Shown: positions 31,434-40,485 of the stretch, piece after piece
Numbering within the stretch: the first letter of the stretch is position 1
Layout of the letters: the number at the start of each line of letters is the position of its first letter
NCBI GenBank assembly: GCA_013178295.1
Contig: JABLWW010000002.1
Location: forward strand, 62,001-126,000
DNA: 64,000 bases
Direction of reading: 5' to 3'
DNA from: Anaerolineae bacterium
Lineage (GTDB): Bacteria; Chloroflexota; Anaerolineae; Anaerolineales; Anaerolineaceae
Translations under genes and position numbers: made by a program
The notes under the pieces: generated by a model
What the model was told of the DNA's origin: nothing
What the model saw: the letters and a program-made list of their open reading frames with translations, nothing else
The model's database searches: none

Positions 31434-31661
31434 GTGCAACTTGAGGATTATTTTGATATCGCGCTAATTATAACTTCAATCGCTTTGATCGCCAGCGTCA
31501 TTCTACAGAACAAGGGAATTGGCTTAGGTGGTTTGACGGGCAGCGATTCAGGGGGAATTTTCACCGCCAGACGTGGAATTGAACGGACCCTCTTCTGGGT
31601 CACGATTGGCTTGAGCGTACTCTTCTTTATTCTGACATTGATTACGGTGTATATCAAGTAA
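31434..31661 (+). CDS. secG: Protein translocase subunit SecG
   Basis: Seventy-five residues with two membrane helices (about 8-24 and 51-72) and the SecG signature between them: SVILQNKGIGLGGLTGSD, then ERTLFWVTIGLSVLFF. Auxiliary subunit of the SecYEG channel in the inner membrane. GTG start with AGGAGG eight bases upstream. Single-gene transcript; a 14-bp inverted repeat follows about 50 bases later. Confidence 0.93.
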   Translation: MQLEDYFDIALIITSIALIASVILQNKGIGLGGLTGSDSGGIFTARRGIERTLFWVTIGLSVLFFILTLITVYIK

Positions 31662-31713
31662 AGATCAGGCGATTATTATCGGGATATTGGGTAGAACCTG
31701 GAGCTTGTTTGTG

Positions 31714-31744
31714 TGTGATCTTGATAGGCACTATCAAGATCACA
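31714..31744. repeat. Perfect 14-bp inverted repeat between secG and oppA-like gene
   Basis: TGTGATCTTGATAG (31714-31727) and CTATCAAGATCACA (31731-31744) flank the three-base loop GCA. No T-tract follows, so it is either a factor-independent hairpin or a binding site near the start of the transporter gene 17 bases later. Confidence 0.65.
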
Positions 31745-31760
31745 AGCCGCTGATTTAAGC

Positions 31761-33437
31761 ATGCAAAAGCTACGCTGGCAGTTAATTATTATATTTTTAA
31801 CCGGTTTGGTGGTGGGTTTTCTGCTTTTAGGGGAACAGCCCAGCGCACAGATATTTGCACCGGAACCGGCAACAGGTGGGGTTTATGCCGAGGCACTGAC
31901 TGGGGAAATACGACGACTGAATCCTGTTCTCGACTTCTACAACCCGGTTGACCGAGATATTGACCGCCTGATTTACAGCGGTTTGATACGTTTTGACGAC
32001 CGGGGGATGCCATTAGCTGACCTTGCCGAATCGTGGGGTATTTCTAAGGATGGGACCATTTATAATTTTGCCTTGCGACCAGGTATCAAGTGGCATGATG
32101 GGGAGCCGTTGACAACAAGAGATGTCCTTTTTACTGTGGAACTGATCCGTGAGGGGGGAGAAGCTGTTCCTGAAGATTTACAAAATTTCTGGCAGCAGAT
32201 TGAAGTTATTGTGTTGAATGATACTTCGATGCAGTTTCGTTTGCCTGAATCTTTTGCGCCCTTTTTAGATTATCTGTCTTTTGGGATTTTGCCGGAGCAT
32301 TTGTTGGGTAGTATGACGTTTGAGGAGATGGTAAACGCTCCTTTCAATTTGCAGCCGGTTGGCAGTGGTCCCTTTCGCTTTGAACGCCTGATTGTGGAAG
32401 ACAATCGCATTACGGGGGTGGTCTTAACGGCGTTTGACGAGTACTATGGTAAAAAGCCATACATTGAGCAGGTAGTTTTTCGTTTGTACCCTACAAGCGC
32501 CTTGTCTTTTCAAGCATATCAAGATGGGGTTGTAAAAGGGATAGGCAATGTTACAGAGGATATTTTGCCGGGTGTGCTTGCCGAACCTTCGCTTTCTCTC
32601 TACACCAGTCGCAGGCCGGAGATGTCCATTGTGTTTTTGAACTTAAAAAACCCTGCGACGCCATTCTTTCAGGATGTCGCGGTTCGTAAGGCATTGTTGC
32701 AGGGCTTGAACCGCCAGCGAATGATTGACCAGTTGCTGAATGGACAGGCGTTTGTTGCTGATGGTGTTGTCCTGCCGGGGAGTTGGGCGTATTATGATGG
32801 GATTGAGAGGGTGGTATATGACCCTGAGGCTGCCAGAACTCAGCTTAAGAATGCGGGATATGTGGTTGCTGGGGAAAATCCCATTCGACAGAAAGAAGGT
32901 GTGGCACTGCGCTTTGAGCTGATTTATCCTGATGATGATTTCCATGCGGCGCAAGCAGAAGCAATGCAAAAAGATTGGGCGCTGTTGGACATTCAGGTTG
33001 ACCTGCTGCCTTTGCCGTTTGATGCGTTGATCAACCAGCGTCTGGCAGAGCGCAATTATCAGGCGGCACTGGTGGATATTAACTTATCGCGTCTACCAGA
33101 TCCAGACCCTTATCCCTTCTGGGATCAGACCCAGGCGGTTGGCGGGCAAAACTATTCTCAATGGGATAACCGTACTGCCAGTGAGTATCTTGAACAGGCA
33201 CGCATCACTGTGGATATTAACGAGCGGGCGCGCATGTATCGTAATTTTCAGGTACTCTTCAATGAGGATTTGCCTTCCCTCCCTCTTTACTATCCTCTTT
33301 ATAATTACGCGGTCAGTGAACAAATCCAGGGGGTGCGGGTTGGACCACTATATGATAGCAGCGATCGTTTTTCAACACTGACAGATTGGTATCTTATCAC
33401 CAAGCTGCCGTCTAAACTCCCGGCAAATGTCCCTTAG
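31761..33437 (+). CDS. ABC transporter peptide-binding protein (SBP_bac_5/OppA family)
   Basis: Extracytoplasmic solute-binding protein of 558 residues, anchored by an N-terminal helix (about 7-25) without a lipobox Cys. Family landmarks: LIYSGLIRFDDRGMPLADLA, KDGTIYNFALRPGIKWHDGEPL, DVLFTVEL, PVGSGPFRFERL, and FQDVAVRKALLQGLNRQRM. No permease or ATPase genes are adjacent, so the partners lie elsewhere or it serves as a sensor. No Shine-Dalgarno before the ATG. Confidence 0.9.
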   Translation: MQKLRWQLIIIFLTGLVVGFLLLGEQPSAQIFAPEPATGGVYAEALTGEIRRLNPVLDFYNPVDRDIDRLIYSGLIRFDDRGMPLADLAESWGISKDGTIYNFALRPGIKWHDGEPLTTRDVLFTVELIREGGEAVPEDLQNFWQQIEVIVLNDTSMQFRLPESFAPFLDYLSFGILPEHLLGSMTFEEMVNAPFNLQPVGSGPFRFERLIVEDNRITGVVLTAFDEYYGKKPYIEQVVFRLYPTSALSFQAYQDGVVKGIGNVTEDILPGVLAEPSLSLYTSRRPEMSIVFLNLKNPATPFFQDVAVRKALLQGLNRQRMIDQLLNGQAFVADGVVLPGSWAYYDGIERVVYDPEAARTQLKNAGYVVAGENPIRQKEGVALRFELIYPDDDFHAAQAEAMQKDWALLDIQVDLLPLPFDALINQRLAERNYQAALVDINLSRLPDPDPYPFWDQTQAVGGQNYSQWDNRTASEYLEQARITVDINERARMYRNFQVLFNEDLPSLPLYYPLYNYAVSEQIQGVRVGPLYDSSDRFSTLTDWYLITKLPSKLPANVP

Positions 33438-33442
33438 GCAAA

Positions 33443-34030
33443 ATGACAGCGGTGTTTGAGAAGGATTGGGCTTTTTTCAAGGCTTCAGTACCCGACCTGC
33501 AGCAGTATTTGTTTTCTGATCAGTTGTATTGGCCCGTGACGATTCACGCTGAGGGGCGGCGTGAGTCGGCAAGTCTTACGCCGGGCAATCTTTTGCTGAC
33601 AGCCAAACGTCTTCGTGCTGGCATCGCGGATGCGCAGTGCTTGAATGAACTTGATGCCTTGAACAATGAGATGGATTATATCCGCGAACGGTGGCGTTCG
33701 AATTGGATGCAGAAATGCGAGAAAGAGTTCTCACCCCGTCTTAGGTTATGGGAGGGGTATTTGCGAGATTTGTCTGAGGATATCGAGACGCATGGTAAGG
33801 ATTATCCACAGGATGTGCGTTGGAGAACGATACTGCACTTGTTGAAAGGTGAGATGGGAAGACTCTCTGACCAGCAAGCATCTCAGCTCAGCACCCTAGA
33901 TGCTACTTTGCGTTCTTTGGCGATACCATCTGCTTTTGTCTGGGAAGCTGAGCTGGCGGGCAGTTTTCCGCGTGAAATTTACTGGTTTTTGTATCTTGCT
34001 TTTTCAAAGAAGGCTGAGGGCGGTTCTTGA
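33443..34030 (+). CDS. Hypothetical protein downstream of the binding protein
   Basis: The 195 residues match no recognised family and have no signal peptide or membrane helix. Helical, rich in Arg, Glu and Trp (EMDYIRERWRSNWMQKCEKEF). It starts five bases after the OppA-like stop and is probably cotranscribed. Function unknown. Confidence 0.65.
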   Translation: MTAVFEKDWAFFKASVPDLQQYLFSDQLYWPVTIHAEGRRESASLTPGNLLLTAKRLRAGIADAQCLNELDALNNEMDYIRERWRSNWMQKCEKEFSPRLRLWEGYLRDLSEDIETHGKDYPQDVRWRTILHLLKGEMGRLSDQQASQLSTLDATLRSLAIPSAFVWEAELAGSFPREIYWFLYLAFSKKAEGGS

Positions 34031-34094
34031 TGGCGGTTTTGGGATGTTTTTATCATTTGGTGGGTGATGCTTTTTTCTAAAATTATGAGGAAAA

Positions 34095-34664
34095 ATGAGG
34101 ATGAGCCCTTATTATACGCGCGGTGGGGACGATGGTTACACAGGATTATTGGGAAAAGGACGGTACCCAAAACATGATCCGAGATTAGATACGATTGGGA
34201 GCATTGATGAGGTAGTTTCTGCACTAGGGATCGCCCGCAGTTTATGTTCCTCTCCTGATGTGTGTCAAATTATCTTACAGGTTCAGCGCGACCTGTATAA
34301 GATTATGTCCGAGATTGCGGCGACTGAGGAGAATGCAGAAAAATTCCGCCAAGTTCAAAGTGAGCAGATAGCCTGGCTTGAGCAGCAAATTGATGCGCTA
34401 ACCCAGAAGGTGCAATTCCCTGGTGAATTTATCGTGCCTGGCGACACGGTTGCAGCGGCTTTTATGGATCAGGCGCGCACGACCACCCGGCGGGCAGAAC
34501 GGCGTCTGGCTGATCTTATTCATGGTGGGGGCGTTGCAAATCGCGAATTGCTACGCTATCTGAACAGGCTTTCGTCGCTGTGTTTTGTGCTGGAATTGTA
34601 TGAGAATCAAACAGAAGGCAAAGGTAAACCTACCCTGATGAGGACAGTAGCGGACAAACCGTAG
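34095..34664 (+). CDS. PduO-type ATP:cob(I)alamin adenosyltransferase
   Basis: Makes adenosylcobalamin from ATP and cob(I)alamin. The 189 residues are the five-helix PduO fold: YYTRGGDDGYTGLLGKGR at the N-terminus (ATP-binding), DTIGSIDEVVSALGIARSL, and ARTTTRRAERRLADL (the RRAER signature, about 131-140). GAGG precedes the ATG. Two in-frame ATGs lie at 34095 and 34101; the first fits the ribosome site. No cobalamin riboswitch is visible upstream. Confidence 0.92.
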   Translation: MRMSPYYTRGGDDGYTGLLGKGRYPKHDPRLDTIGSIDEVVSALGIARSLCSSPDVCQIILQVQRDLYKIMSEIAATEENAEKFRQVQSEQIAWLEQQIDALTQKVQFPGEFIVPGDTVAAAFMDQARTTTRRAERRLADLIHGGGVANRELLRYLNRLSSLCFVLELYENQTEGKGKPTLMRTVADKP

Positions 34665-34731
34665 AGAGCCGCGGTTTACCGGATATGATATAGGTTGTTT
34701 GTTGTCTGATGAGGTTTTGGTGGTATCTTGA

Positions 34732-35592
34732 TCATCCCGTGAACATATATACGGGGAAACGGTCTTCTGTTTCCACAAAACCAATTTTGTGATAGAGGGA
34801 TAGTGAAGCTATGTTATTATGCTGGGTGTTGACGGTGATATTTTCAATGCCATAGCTGGTAAAGTGAGTGATGAGTTCTTCGATCAGCTTGTATGCTATA
34901 TTTTGTTTTCGGTAATCCGGATGCACAACGATGCGCGCCAGATGGGCGTTTGAAAAGCTGGCAGTGCTGATTTGGTATCCCACGATAGTGTGATTTGTTT
35001 CTGCAACGGTGGAATGTGCTGACTGGTAAAAAGCGTGTGAGATGACATCCAGCGAGTTTTGCCAGATAGGCTCAAAGCCTAGCTGATCGAGCTTTTCTAC
35101 TTCCGGTAAGTCATCGGGTTTCATTGGGCGCACCTTAACGTGGGAAGGCATATCCACACGATTTTTCTTGTGCTTTTTCCACGCCAGATTGATGATGTCT
35201 TGGTAATGGTGAAAGCCGCTCTCCTCAAGGAGTTCTATGTATTGCGGCTTGATTGCCAGTGAAACGATGTTTGGGGGAGGGGCGGTGAAAGACAGCCGGG
35301 CGTTTTGGAAAAGGATTTGCCAGGTTTGTTTGGCGCGCAGGTTAGGCGCGATGGCAAAAAATCGTATCCAGGCTACAGTAGGAGGCCCAGGCGGCATTGC
35401 CACGGCTGCATAGATTTTGTTATCCTGTCCAAGTATCCAAAAAGGCTGTTTACCGAGCCAGTCGGATGGAGTATGCCAATCCAGGTGCTTATGCAGCACA
35501 CAGTTTTCTGTCTGCAGAAAGCAATTGAGCATCTGGCTATCTTCTGGGGTGGCTGGTCGCAGGAAATACTTTTCCTGAGAATTAACGTTCAC
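34732..35592 (-). CDS. Double-GNAT N-acetyltransferase
   Basis: The 286 residues contain two GNAT-like halves. The first (about 1-140) is divergent. The second (about 145-286) has the acetyl-CoA binding pattern RIVVHPDYRKQNIAYKLIEEL followed by NTQHNNIASLSLYHKIGF. Substrate unknown. Its ATG overlaps the stop of the TPR gene (ATGA), placing it last in the long leftward block that starts near parA. Confidence 0.82.
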   Translation of the reverse strand: MNVNSQEKYFLRPATPEDSQMLNCFLQTENCVLHKHLDWHTPSDWLGKQPFWILGQDNKIYAAVAMPPGPPTVAWIRFFAIAPNLRAKQTWQILFQNARLSFTAPPPNIVSLAIKPQYIELLEESGFHHYQDIINLAWKKHKKNRVDMPSHVKVRPMKPDDLPEVEKLDQLGFEPIWQNSLDVISHAFYQSAHSTVAETNHTIVGYQISTASFSNAHLARIVVHPDYRKQNIAYKLIEELITHFTSYGIENITVNTQHNNIASLSLYHKIGFVETEDRFPVYMFTG

Positions 35593-36116
35593 CTCAACAT
35601 CCGTAATGAGTGGTGGAGTAGTTTTTTTAAGGCTTGCTCCTGGGGACTCAAGTGTTTTTGGCAGTTCAAAGCCTCTTGCATACTGACAATGGCTTGCAGG
35701 TGTTTGCCCGTTTTGCTTTGCAAAGCGGAAAGGCTTTTGAGAACAAAACCCCTGGACTCTTGATCCCCCGTTTTTGTCAGCAAATCAGCTGACATCTGAT
35801 AGGCGGCAATGGCTTGTTCGTTATTGCCCAGTGCCTCGTGAACTGCACCAAGGTTGCCCAGTGCGAGAGCCTGTCGTTGTATATCGCCAGCGGCGGCAAA
35901 AATTGCATCGCTGCCCTGTACTGCCTCATAGGCTGACAGGGCATCCCCGCTTTTGAGCAGGGCGACGCAGCGGTTGTTGTTCATCTCAGCGCTGGTGAGC
36001 GTATCGCTACGGAGTAGAGCTTCATCAGCGGCTTTTTTGTATAGATCAGCCGCTGTTGCAAAATCCCCTTTTTCGTATGCAAGCTGTGCCTGAGCAGCAT
36101 ATTCTGAGATAGCCAT
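35589..36116 (-). CDS. Tetratricopeptide-repeat protein
   Basis: The 175 residues are made of about four TPR units: AQLAYEKGDFATAADLYKKA, SAEMNNNRCVALLKSGDALS, ALALGNLGAVHEALGNNEQA and later repeats. No signal peptide; probably a cytoplasmic scaffold. Twelve bases after the double-XRE gene stop, and overlapping the GNAT gene. Confidence 0.83.
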   Translation of the reverse strand: MAISEYAAQAQLAYEKGDFATAADLYKKAADEALLRSDTLTSAEMNNNRCVALLKSGDALSAYEAVQGSDAIFAAAGDIQRQALALGNLGAVHEALGNNEQAIAAYQMSADLLTKTGDQESRGFVLKSLSALQSKTGKHLQAIVSMQEALNCQKHLSPQEQALKKLLHHSLRMLR

Positions 36117-36128
36117 TGCTTTTCAAAA

Positions 36129-36809
36129 CTAATATGTGATTTGCAAAATGCTTTCAGCGATAGAACGCAACTTATCGGCAGAAAAACTGTTCAGCCGCAT
36201 TGCCAGTTCAATGTATGGCTGATTGACAGGTTGGCATAGGAAGTCTTGCATTTCTTCAGGGAATTCCTCAAGTGTATTAAGCATCTTTTGGCGTTTTTGC
36301 CACAGACCGATGAAGCTTTTCTGATCCAGGAAGGGTTGAATGCTTTTGTCAAGAGCTTTGATAAGAAGTTCAAGCTCTGGAAGGGGTATGGAAGTGCTGC
36401 CCTCTTCGTACTGGGCAAGTTTATCGGTGGGCAGGTGAACACGAGCAGATAAATCATCAATGGATAAGGATCGCGCCTCGCGTTCGGAGCGCAGCATGGC
36501 ACCGATGATGCGGTTACGCAAATGCTTTAGGCGAGGGATGTCGAAGTCCTTTGATGCTGTCTCCGTTTCGGATATAGACTGATGACCCCAGAAATGTGAA
36601 AGAGGTATCTTCAAGTGGTAAGCTATAGCTTCTATTTCTGGTAGGGATGGGGCAGCCTCTCCATTTTCGTATTGCTGATATTGGTCGGGGCTGACGCCGA
36701 TGGCTTTGGCACACTCTTCAATGCTTTTTTGCGCATATTGGCGGGCATCAAATAACAGTACCCCCAGTTTTTTTGACCGCAGCCTGATGAATTGCTGATG
36801 CTTTTGCAT
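36129..36809 (-). CDS. Transcription regulator with two XRE helix-turn-helix domains
   Basis: The 226 residues carry two Cro/CI-type domains in tandem: the first around SIEECAKAIGVSPDQYQQYE (about 29-48), the second around LSIDDLSARVHLPTDKLAQYE (about 119-139). A short helical tail follows. Two domains in one chain would let a monomer bind a two-half-site operator. It lies 20 bases behind the CpaF-type ATPase gene; target unknown. Confidence 0.85.
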   Translation of the reverse strand: MQKHQQFIRLRSKKLGVLLFDARQYAQKSIEECAKAIGVSPDQYQQYENGEAAPSLPEIEAIAYHLKIPLSHFWGHQSISETETASKDFDIPRLKHLRNRIIGAMLRSEREARSLSIDDLSARVHLPTDKLAQYEEGSTSIPLPELELLIKALDKSIQPFLDQKSFIGLWQKRQKMLNTLEEFPEEMQDFLCQPVNQPYIELAMRLNSFSADKLRSIAESILQITY

Positions 36810-36829
36810 GAAATCATTCTCCTCTTTGA

Positions 36830-38140
36830 TTACCGGCGTGGGGTGAGCATATCGCTGAGCCTGGCACCGAAGATTTCGGGCTTTAACTTGAACCCGGCTA
36901 CTTCGAGACGGGGGGTAAAGAAGGGGCGTATGCCGGTGGGCTTGAGTTCTCCGATGACTTTTCCATCTGCATCGATACTTGTTTGTTCGAATTTGAAAAT
37001 CTCGGTCATCACCACTGTGTCACCTTCCATGCCGGAAATTTCGGTAATTGAGGTAACCTTTCGGCTGCCGTCTTTTAGCCTAGATTGCTGGACAATGACG
37101 TCAATAGCTGAAGCAATTTGCTCGCGAATCACTTTCAACGGCAGGTCCATGCCAGCCATAAGGCACATGGTTTCGAGGCGCGAGATGGCATCGCGCGGCG
37201 AATTTGCATGTAAGGTGGTTAAAGAGCCATCATGGCCAGTATTCATTGCCTGAAGCATATCGAGGGCTTCACCGCCGCGCACTTCACCTACCACGATTCG
37301 GTCTGGGCGCATCCTTAGGGCATTGCGTACCAAGTCTCTTGTGGTTACGGCAAATTTTCCTTCAACATTTGGGGTTTTTGTTTCGAGCCTGACGACATGT
37401 TCCTGTTGAAGTTTTAACTCGGCCGCATCTTCGATAGTAACAATGCGCTCGTCTTCAGGGATGAAAGAGGATAACACGTTGAGCAGCGTGGTTTTGCCTG
37501 AGCCGGTACCGCCCGAAATGACGATGTTAAGGCGCGCAATAACACAGGCACGAATAAACTCTGCCATATCTTTAGTTAATGAGCCGTACTCAATAAGATT
37601 TTGGATGGAGAGTTTCTCCTTTTTGAACTTTCGTATTGTAATACAGGGCCCATCAATAGCGACAGGGGGAACGACGGCGTTGACACGAGAGCCGTCTGGA
37701 AGACGGGCATCTACAGTGGGGGTGTCATGGTCAATACGCCGTCCAAGTGGCACAACAATCCGTTCGATCACATTAAGCAGCTGTTGGTCGCTCTCAAAGA
37801 CGATGTTGGATTTGATCAATTTTCCGTCTCGTTCGACAAACACTTTTTTGGCGCCGTTGACCATAATCTCGCTAATCTCCGGGTCGTCAATCAGGGGTTG
37901 GATAGGTCCATACCCTAAAATATCATCCAGGATTTCTCGAAAGAGCTGGGCGCGTATTGTTTCCGGTAACTTTAGTTTTGTGGAGGCAAAAGCCTCCTGG
38001 AGATATTGCTGGACAAGCTGGTTTCGCTCTGACAGCGCGGGCTGGGCAGACTCCAGAGCGCGCGTGATGGTTGTGATTAAATATGCCTTTAACTTTTTTT
38101 TGTCCGGTAGCTGGATTGGCTCTGCTGAGGGACGATTCAT
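36830..38140 (-). CDS. CpaF/TadA-type secretion ATPase
   Basis: Hexameric type II/IV secretion ATPase family that powers Tad pilus or type II secretion assembly. The 436 residues include [19 protein letters not shown] (about 89-107), Walker A GGTGSGKT (210-217), the Asp box [14 protein letters not shown], Walker [10 protein letters not shown] (281-289) and the His box [11 protein letters not shown]. All motifs are intact. No other Tad/Cpa genes (pilin, TadB, TadC, secretin) are visible in this window, so it either works with genes elsewhere or has another role. It lies in one orientation with a response regulator and two histidine kinases. Confidence 0.92.
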   Translation of the reverse strand: MNRPSAEPIQLPDKKKLKAYLITTITRALESAQPALSERNQLVQQYLQEAFASTKLKLPETIRAQLFREILDDILGYGPIQPLIDDPEISEIMVNGAKKVFVERDGKLIKSNIVFESDQQLLNVIERIVVPLGRRIDHDTPTVDARLPDGSRVNAVVPPVAIDGPCITIRKFKKEKLSIQNLIEYGSLTKDMAEFIRACVIARLNIVISGGTGSGKTTLLNVLSSFIPEDERIVTIEDAAELKLQQEHVVRLETKTPNVEGKFAVTTRDLVRNALRMRPDRIVVGEVRGGEALDMLQAMNTGHDGSLTTLHANSPRDAISRLETMCLMAGMDLPLKVIREQIASAIDVIVQQSRLKDGSRKVTSITEISGMEGDTVVMTEIFKFEQTSIDADGKVIGELKPTGIRPFFTPRLEVAGFKLKPEIFGARLSDMLTPRR

Positions 38141-38143
38141 AGT

Positions 38144-38437
38144 TTACTCACAGTTAGGTTGTTCTTCTTCAGGAGATAGCCAGATGATATGTGCCCGATT
38201 GACGGCCAGAAATTTGCAATGGCAGGTTTCTTCTCCGGAGTCGTTTATGATCGTTGCGTCTGTAACTGCCAGGAAAGTCTCTGGCTGGTTGATTTCATCC
38301 TTCAACCGGTTGTCTGGACGGATATGTACGGTGCCGAGGATAAGGTGAGAAAGGGTCTGTATCCTGACAGCAATGGGTTTTTTGGTAATTACATTGGTGA
38401 AAATCTTGCGTTTTTCTTCAAATTGCGGGTGCATCAT
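38144..38437 (-). CDS. Small hypothetical protein between response regulator and CpaF
   Basis: Ninety-seven residues, no firm family; a beta-rich fold is suggested by ILGTVHIRPDNRLKDEINQ and FLAVTDATIIN. FLAVNRAHIIWLSPEEEQ at the end resembles small uncharacterised proteins encoded with signalling genes. It is separated by three bases from the CpaF gene and 15 from the response regulator, so it is part of the same transcript. Confidence 0.6.
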   Translation of the reverse strand: MMHPQFEEKRKIFTNVITKKPIAVRIQTLSHLILGTVHIRPDNRLKDEINQPETFLAVTDATIINDSGEETCHCKFLAVNRAHIIWLSPEEEQPNCE

Positions 38438-38452
38438 TGGCGTGATCCTTTA

Positions 38453-39154
38453 TCAAACACTATCTTTTTCCAGGTCGGGCATCAGGTACCCTAACCCAGC
38501 ACGGGTGATAATGTGTTGCGGCGCGTGAGGCTTGTCTTCCAATTTTTGGCGTAGTCTGGCGATGCTTACCCACAGAATTTCTTTGTCTTCGCGATATTGC
38601 GGGCCCCATACAGCCAGCAATAATTCTTCTGCAGAGAGGATTCTGCCTGTATTGTGGGCAAAGTGGATCAGCAGACGGTATTCGGTAGCGGATAAGAAAA
38701 CAGGTTTGTTATCCTTTGTAACCTCGGCGCGGGCAAAGTCTATTTTTAGATTTCCATGTACAAAAGAGCTGGAACCTGTCGTTTGTTCTGTAAACTCTGC
38801 ACGGCGCAGCACAGCGCGCACGCGTGCCAGCAACTCGGTTGCCGAAAAAGGCTTTACAACGTAGTCGTCTGCCCCCAGGTCTAATCCTTTTACCCTGTCC
38901 TGTTCTTCACCGCGTGCGGTGAGGATAATGATGGGTATGTTGGAGAACTGCCGGATGCGTTCACAAGCGGCAAGACCGTCCAGCTTTGGCATCATGACAT
39001 CAAGAATCACAAGCTGGGGACGGGAAGAGGCGACCAGATTGATGGCTTCTTCTCCATTGCTGGCGCTGATGACTTCATGTCCCTCGCGCTCCAGATTTAC
39101 CTTGAGCAAGTGTTGATATCGGGGTTCGTCATCTACAACAAGTACCAGCGCCAT
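38453..39154 (-). CDS. OmpR/PhoB-family response regulator
   Basis: The 233 residues have a receiver domain (1-118: acidic Asp8/Asp9, phospho-acceptor Asp52 in LDVMMPKLDG, Lys in VVKPFSATEL) and a winged-helix DNA-binding domain (about 130-228, LSATEYRLLIHFAHNTGRIL). DNA-binding transcription factor of a two-component system. AAGGAAG precedes the ATG, and a promoter lies in the 108-base gap upstream. Likely partners are the two histidine kinases encoded directly upstream on the same strand. Confidence 0.93.
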   Translation of the reverse strand: MALVLVVDDEPRYQHLLKVNLEREGHEVISASNGEEAINLVASSRPQLVILDVMMPKLDGLAACERIRQFSNIPIIILTARGEEQDRVKGLDLGADDYVVKPFSATELLARVRAVLRRAEFTEQTTGSSSFVHGNLKIDFARAEVTKDNKPVFLSATEYRLLIHFAHNTGRILSAEELLLAVWGPQYREDKEILWVSIARLRQKLEDKPHAPQHIITRAGLGYLMPDLEKDSV

Positions 39155-39199
39155 GGTTATCTTCCTTACATGCGATGATCGAGTATATTTCCTATCAAT

Positions 39200-39228
39200 A
39201 ATATACCAAAAACTGTGTATTAATACAA
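39200..39228 (-). promoter_or_regulatory. Promoter of the response-regulator gene
   Basis: On the minus strand TTGTAT, a 17-base spacer and TATATT with TGG before it (extended -10). It starts a transcript about 40 bases before the regulator ATG, giving the regulator-CpaF-XRE part an internal promoter. Confidence 0.55.
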
Positions 39229-39262
39229 AAAGAGCAAATGTGGCCCCACGGCAGCAGAGAAA

Positions 39263-40465
39263 CTATTCTGCCGCTTGGGAATCTGGCAAGGTGATGTGAA
39301 AAGTTGTGCCCTTGCCAATGGTGGATTCGGCTTTTATCTCGCCATGATGTGCGTGAATGATTTGCTTGCAAATGAATAGTCCCAGTCCGGTACCGTGTGT
39401 CCCTTTCACTGTGTCTGGAATTCGGAAAAAGCGTTCGAAAATGCGTTCCAAAGAATCTTCTGGGATGCCTGGTCCTGTGTCCCGAATGGCAATATGGGTT
39501 TTGCCATTGTTTTGTCTGATGGAAATGTACACTTTTGCCCCAGGGGCGTATTTCGCGGCGTTGTTCAAAATGTTTTCAAACACCTGGCTTAAACGGCTAG
39601 GGTCGCCCTCGATTGGATGGGGCGGCACGTCAATATCCAGTTCCGCGTCAAGGATGAGATTACTCATGTGGAGGCGGCTAATGGCATCCTTGAGCAACAC
39701 ATCCAGGCGGACAGGCTGAAAAGCCATGCGCATTTGACCGGACTGCAATCGTGCAGAGTCAAGAATGTTTTCGATCAGTTCTTGCAATTGGTCGGTCTCT
39801 TGTTCAATAATCTGCAGGAACTCTTTTTGTGTGGCTACATCCCATTCCGTGTCGGAGCGAAGCAGTGTGGTGGTATAGCCTTTGATAAAACCCAGCGGTG
39901 TGCGAAGTTCATGCGAGATAGTCGAAATAAAATCCTCTTTGATTTGTGTTTCGATCTGCTGTTTTTCAATGGCTGCTCTTTCCTGCGCTAAGGACTGGCG
40001 TGCAATCAAAAGGACAATCTGTCTGGCGATAAACTCCGCCAGTTTGATATGTTGGGGGACGTAAGGAGGTCCGCCAAAGCGTATCAGAACCACAACACCC
40101 AGAAAGTGTTTGCCCTCCATAAGGGGGACACCGAGTAGATATGGGTTTTTGAGGCGATCGGGGCTGGAGGTTGTTGTGGGGCTTTGCGAGAGGGTTTTTC
40201 TCTGTTCGGCAACAAGGCTTGCAAGCTGTTCACCCCATGCTGATTCGGCACCAGCTTTTTGCCCGCGTCCCATGGCTTTAGCATAGGTAACATTTAGCGA
40301 GTTGCTTTTGTCCAGCAGATAAACTGCCAGGTTGTCAAACAACAAAATACGGTGGGTGAGACGAGCAATGCCATCCAGCGCTGTTTTGAGATCGCTGGTG
40401 TTGCTGACGACTTCGCTGATTGCGAACAAATGGTTAATATCAAGGGTTTCAGTAATGGGGGGCAT
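39263..40465 (-). CDS. GAF-domain sensor histidine kinase
   Basis: The 400 residues hold an N-terminal GAF domain (about 15-155), a short coiled segment, HisKA with His185 in STISHELRTPLGFIKGYTT, and a HATPase_c domain (N box ENILNNAAKYAPG, G1 DTGPGIPED, F box, G2 HGTGLGLFICKQI). No membrane helix, so it is a cytoplasmic sensor of a ligand or redox state. It follows another histidine kinase by 20 bases; together with the response regulator they form a three-gene signalling unit. Confidence 0.92.
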   Translation of the reverse strand: MPPITETLDINHLFAISEVVSNTSDLKTALDGIARLTHRILLFDNLAVYLLDKSNSLNVTYAKAMGRGQKAGAESAWGEQLASLVAEQRKTLSQSPTTTSSPDRLKNPYLLGVPLMEGKHFLGVVVLIRFGGPPYVPQHIKLAEFIARQIVLLIARQSLAQERAAIEKQQIETQIKEDFISTISHELRTPLGFIKGYTTTLLRSDTEWDVATQKEFLQIIEQETDQLQELIENILDSARLQSGQMRMAFQPVRLDVLLKDAISRLHMSNLILDAELDIDVPPHPIEGDPSRLSQVFENILNNAAKYAPGAKVYISIRQNNGKTHIAIRDTGPGIPEDSLERIFERFFRIPDTVKGTHGTGLGLFICKQIIHAHHGEIKAESTIGKGTTFHITLPDSQAAE

Positions 40466-40485
40466 AATAACAAGAAATCTTTTAC

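Noticed and set aside
34031-34094. Possible cobalamin riboswitch before the adenosyltransferase gene
   Set aside because: The gap is only 64 bases and lacks the B12-box and long conserved structure.
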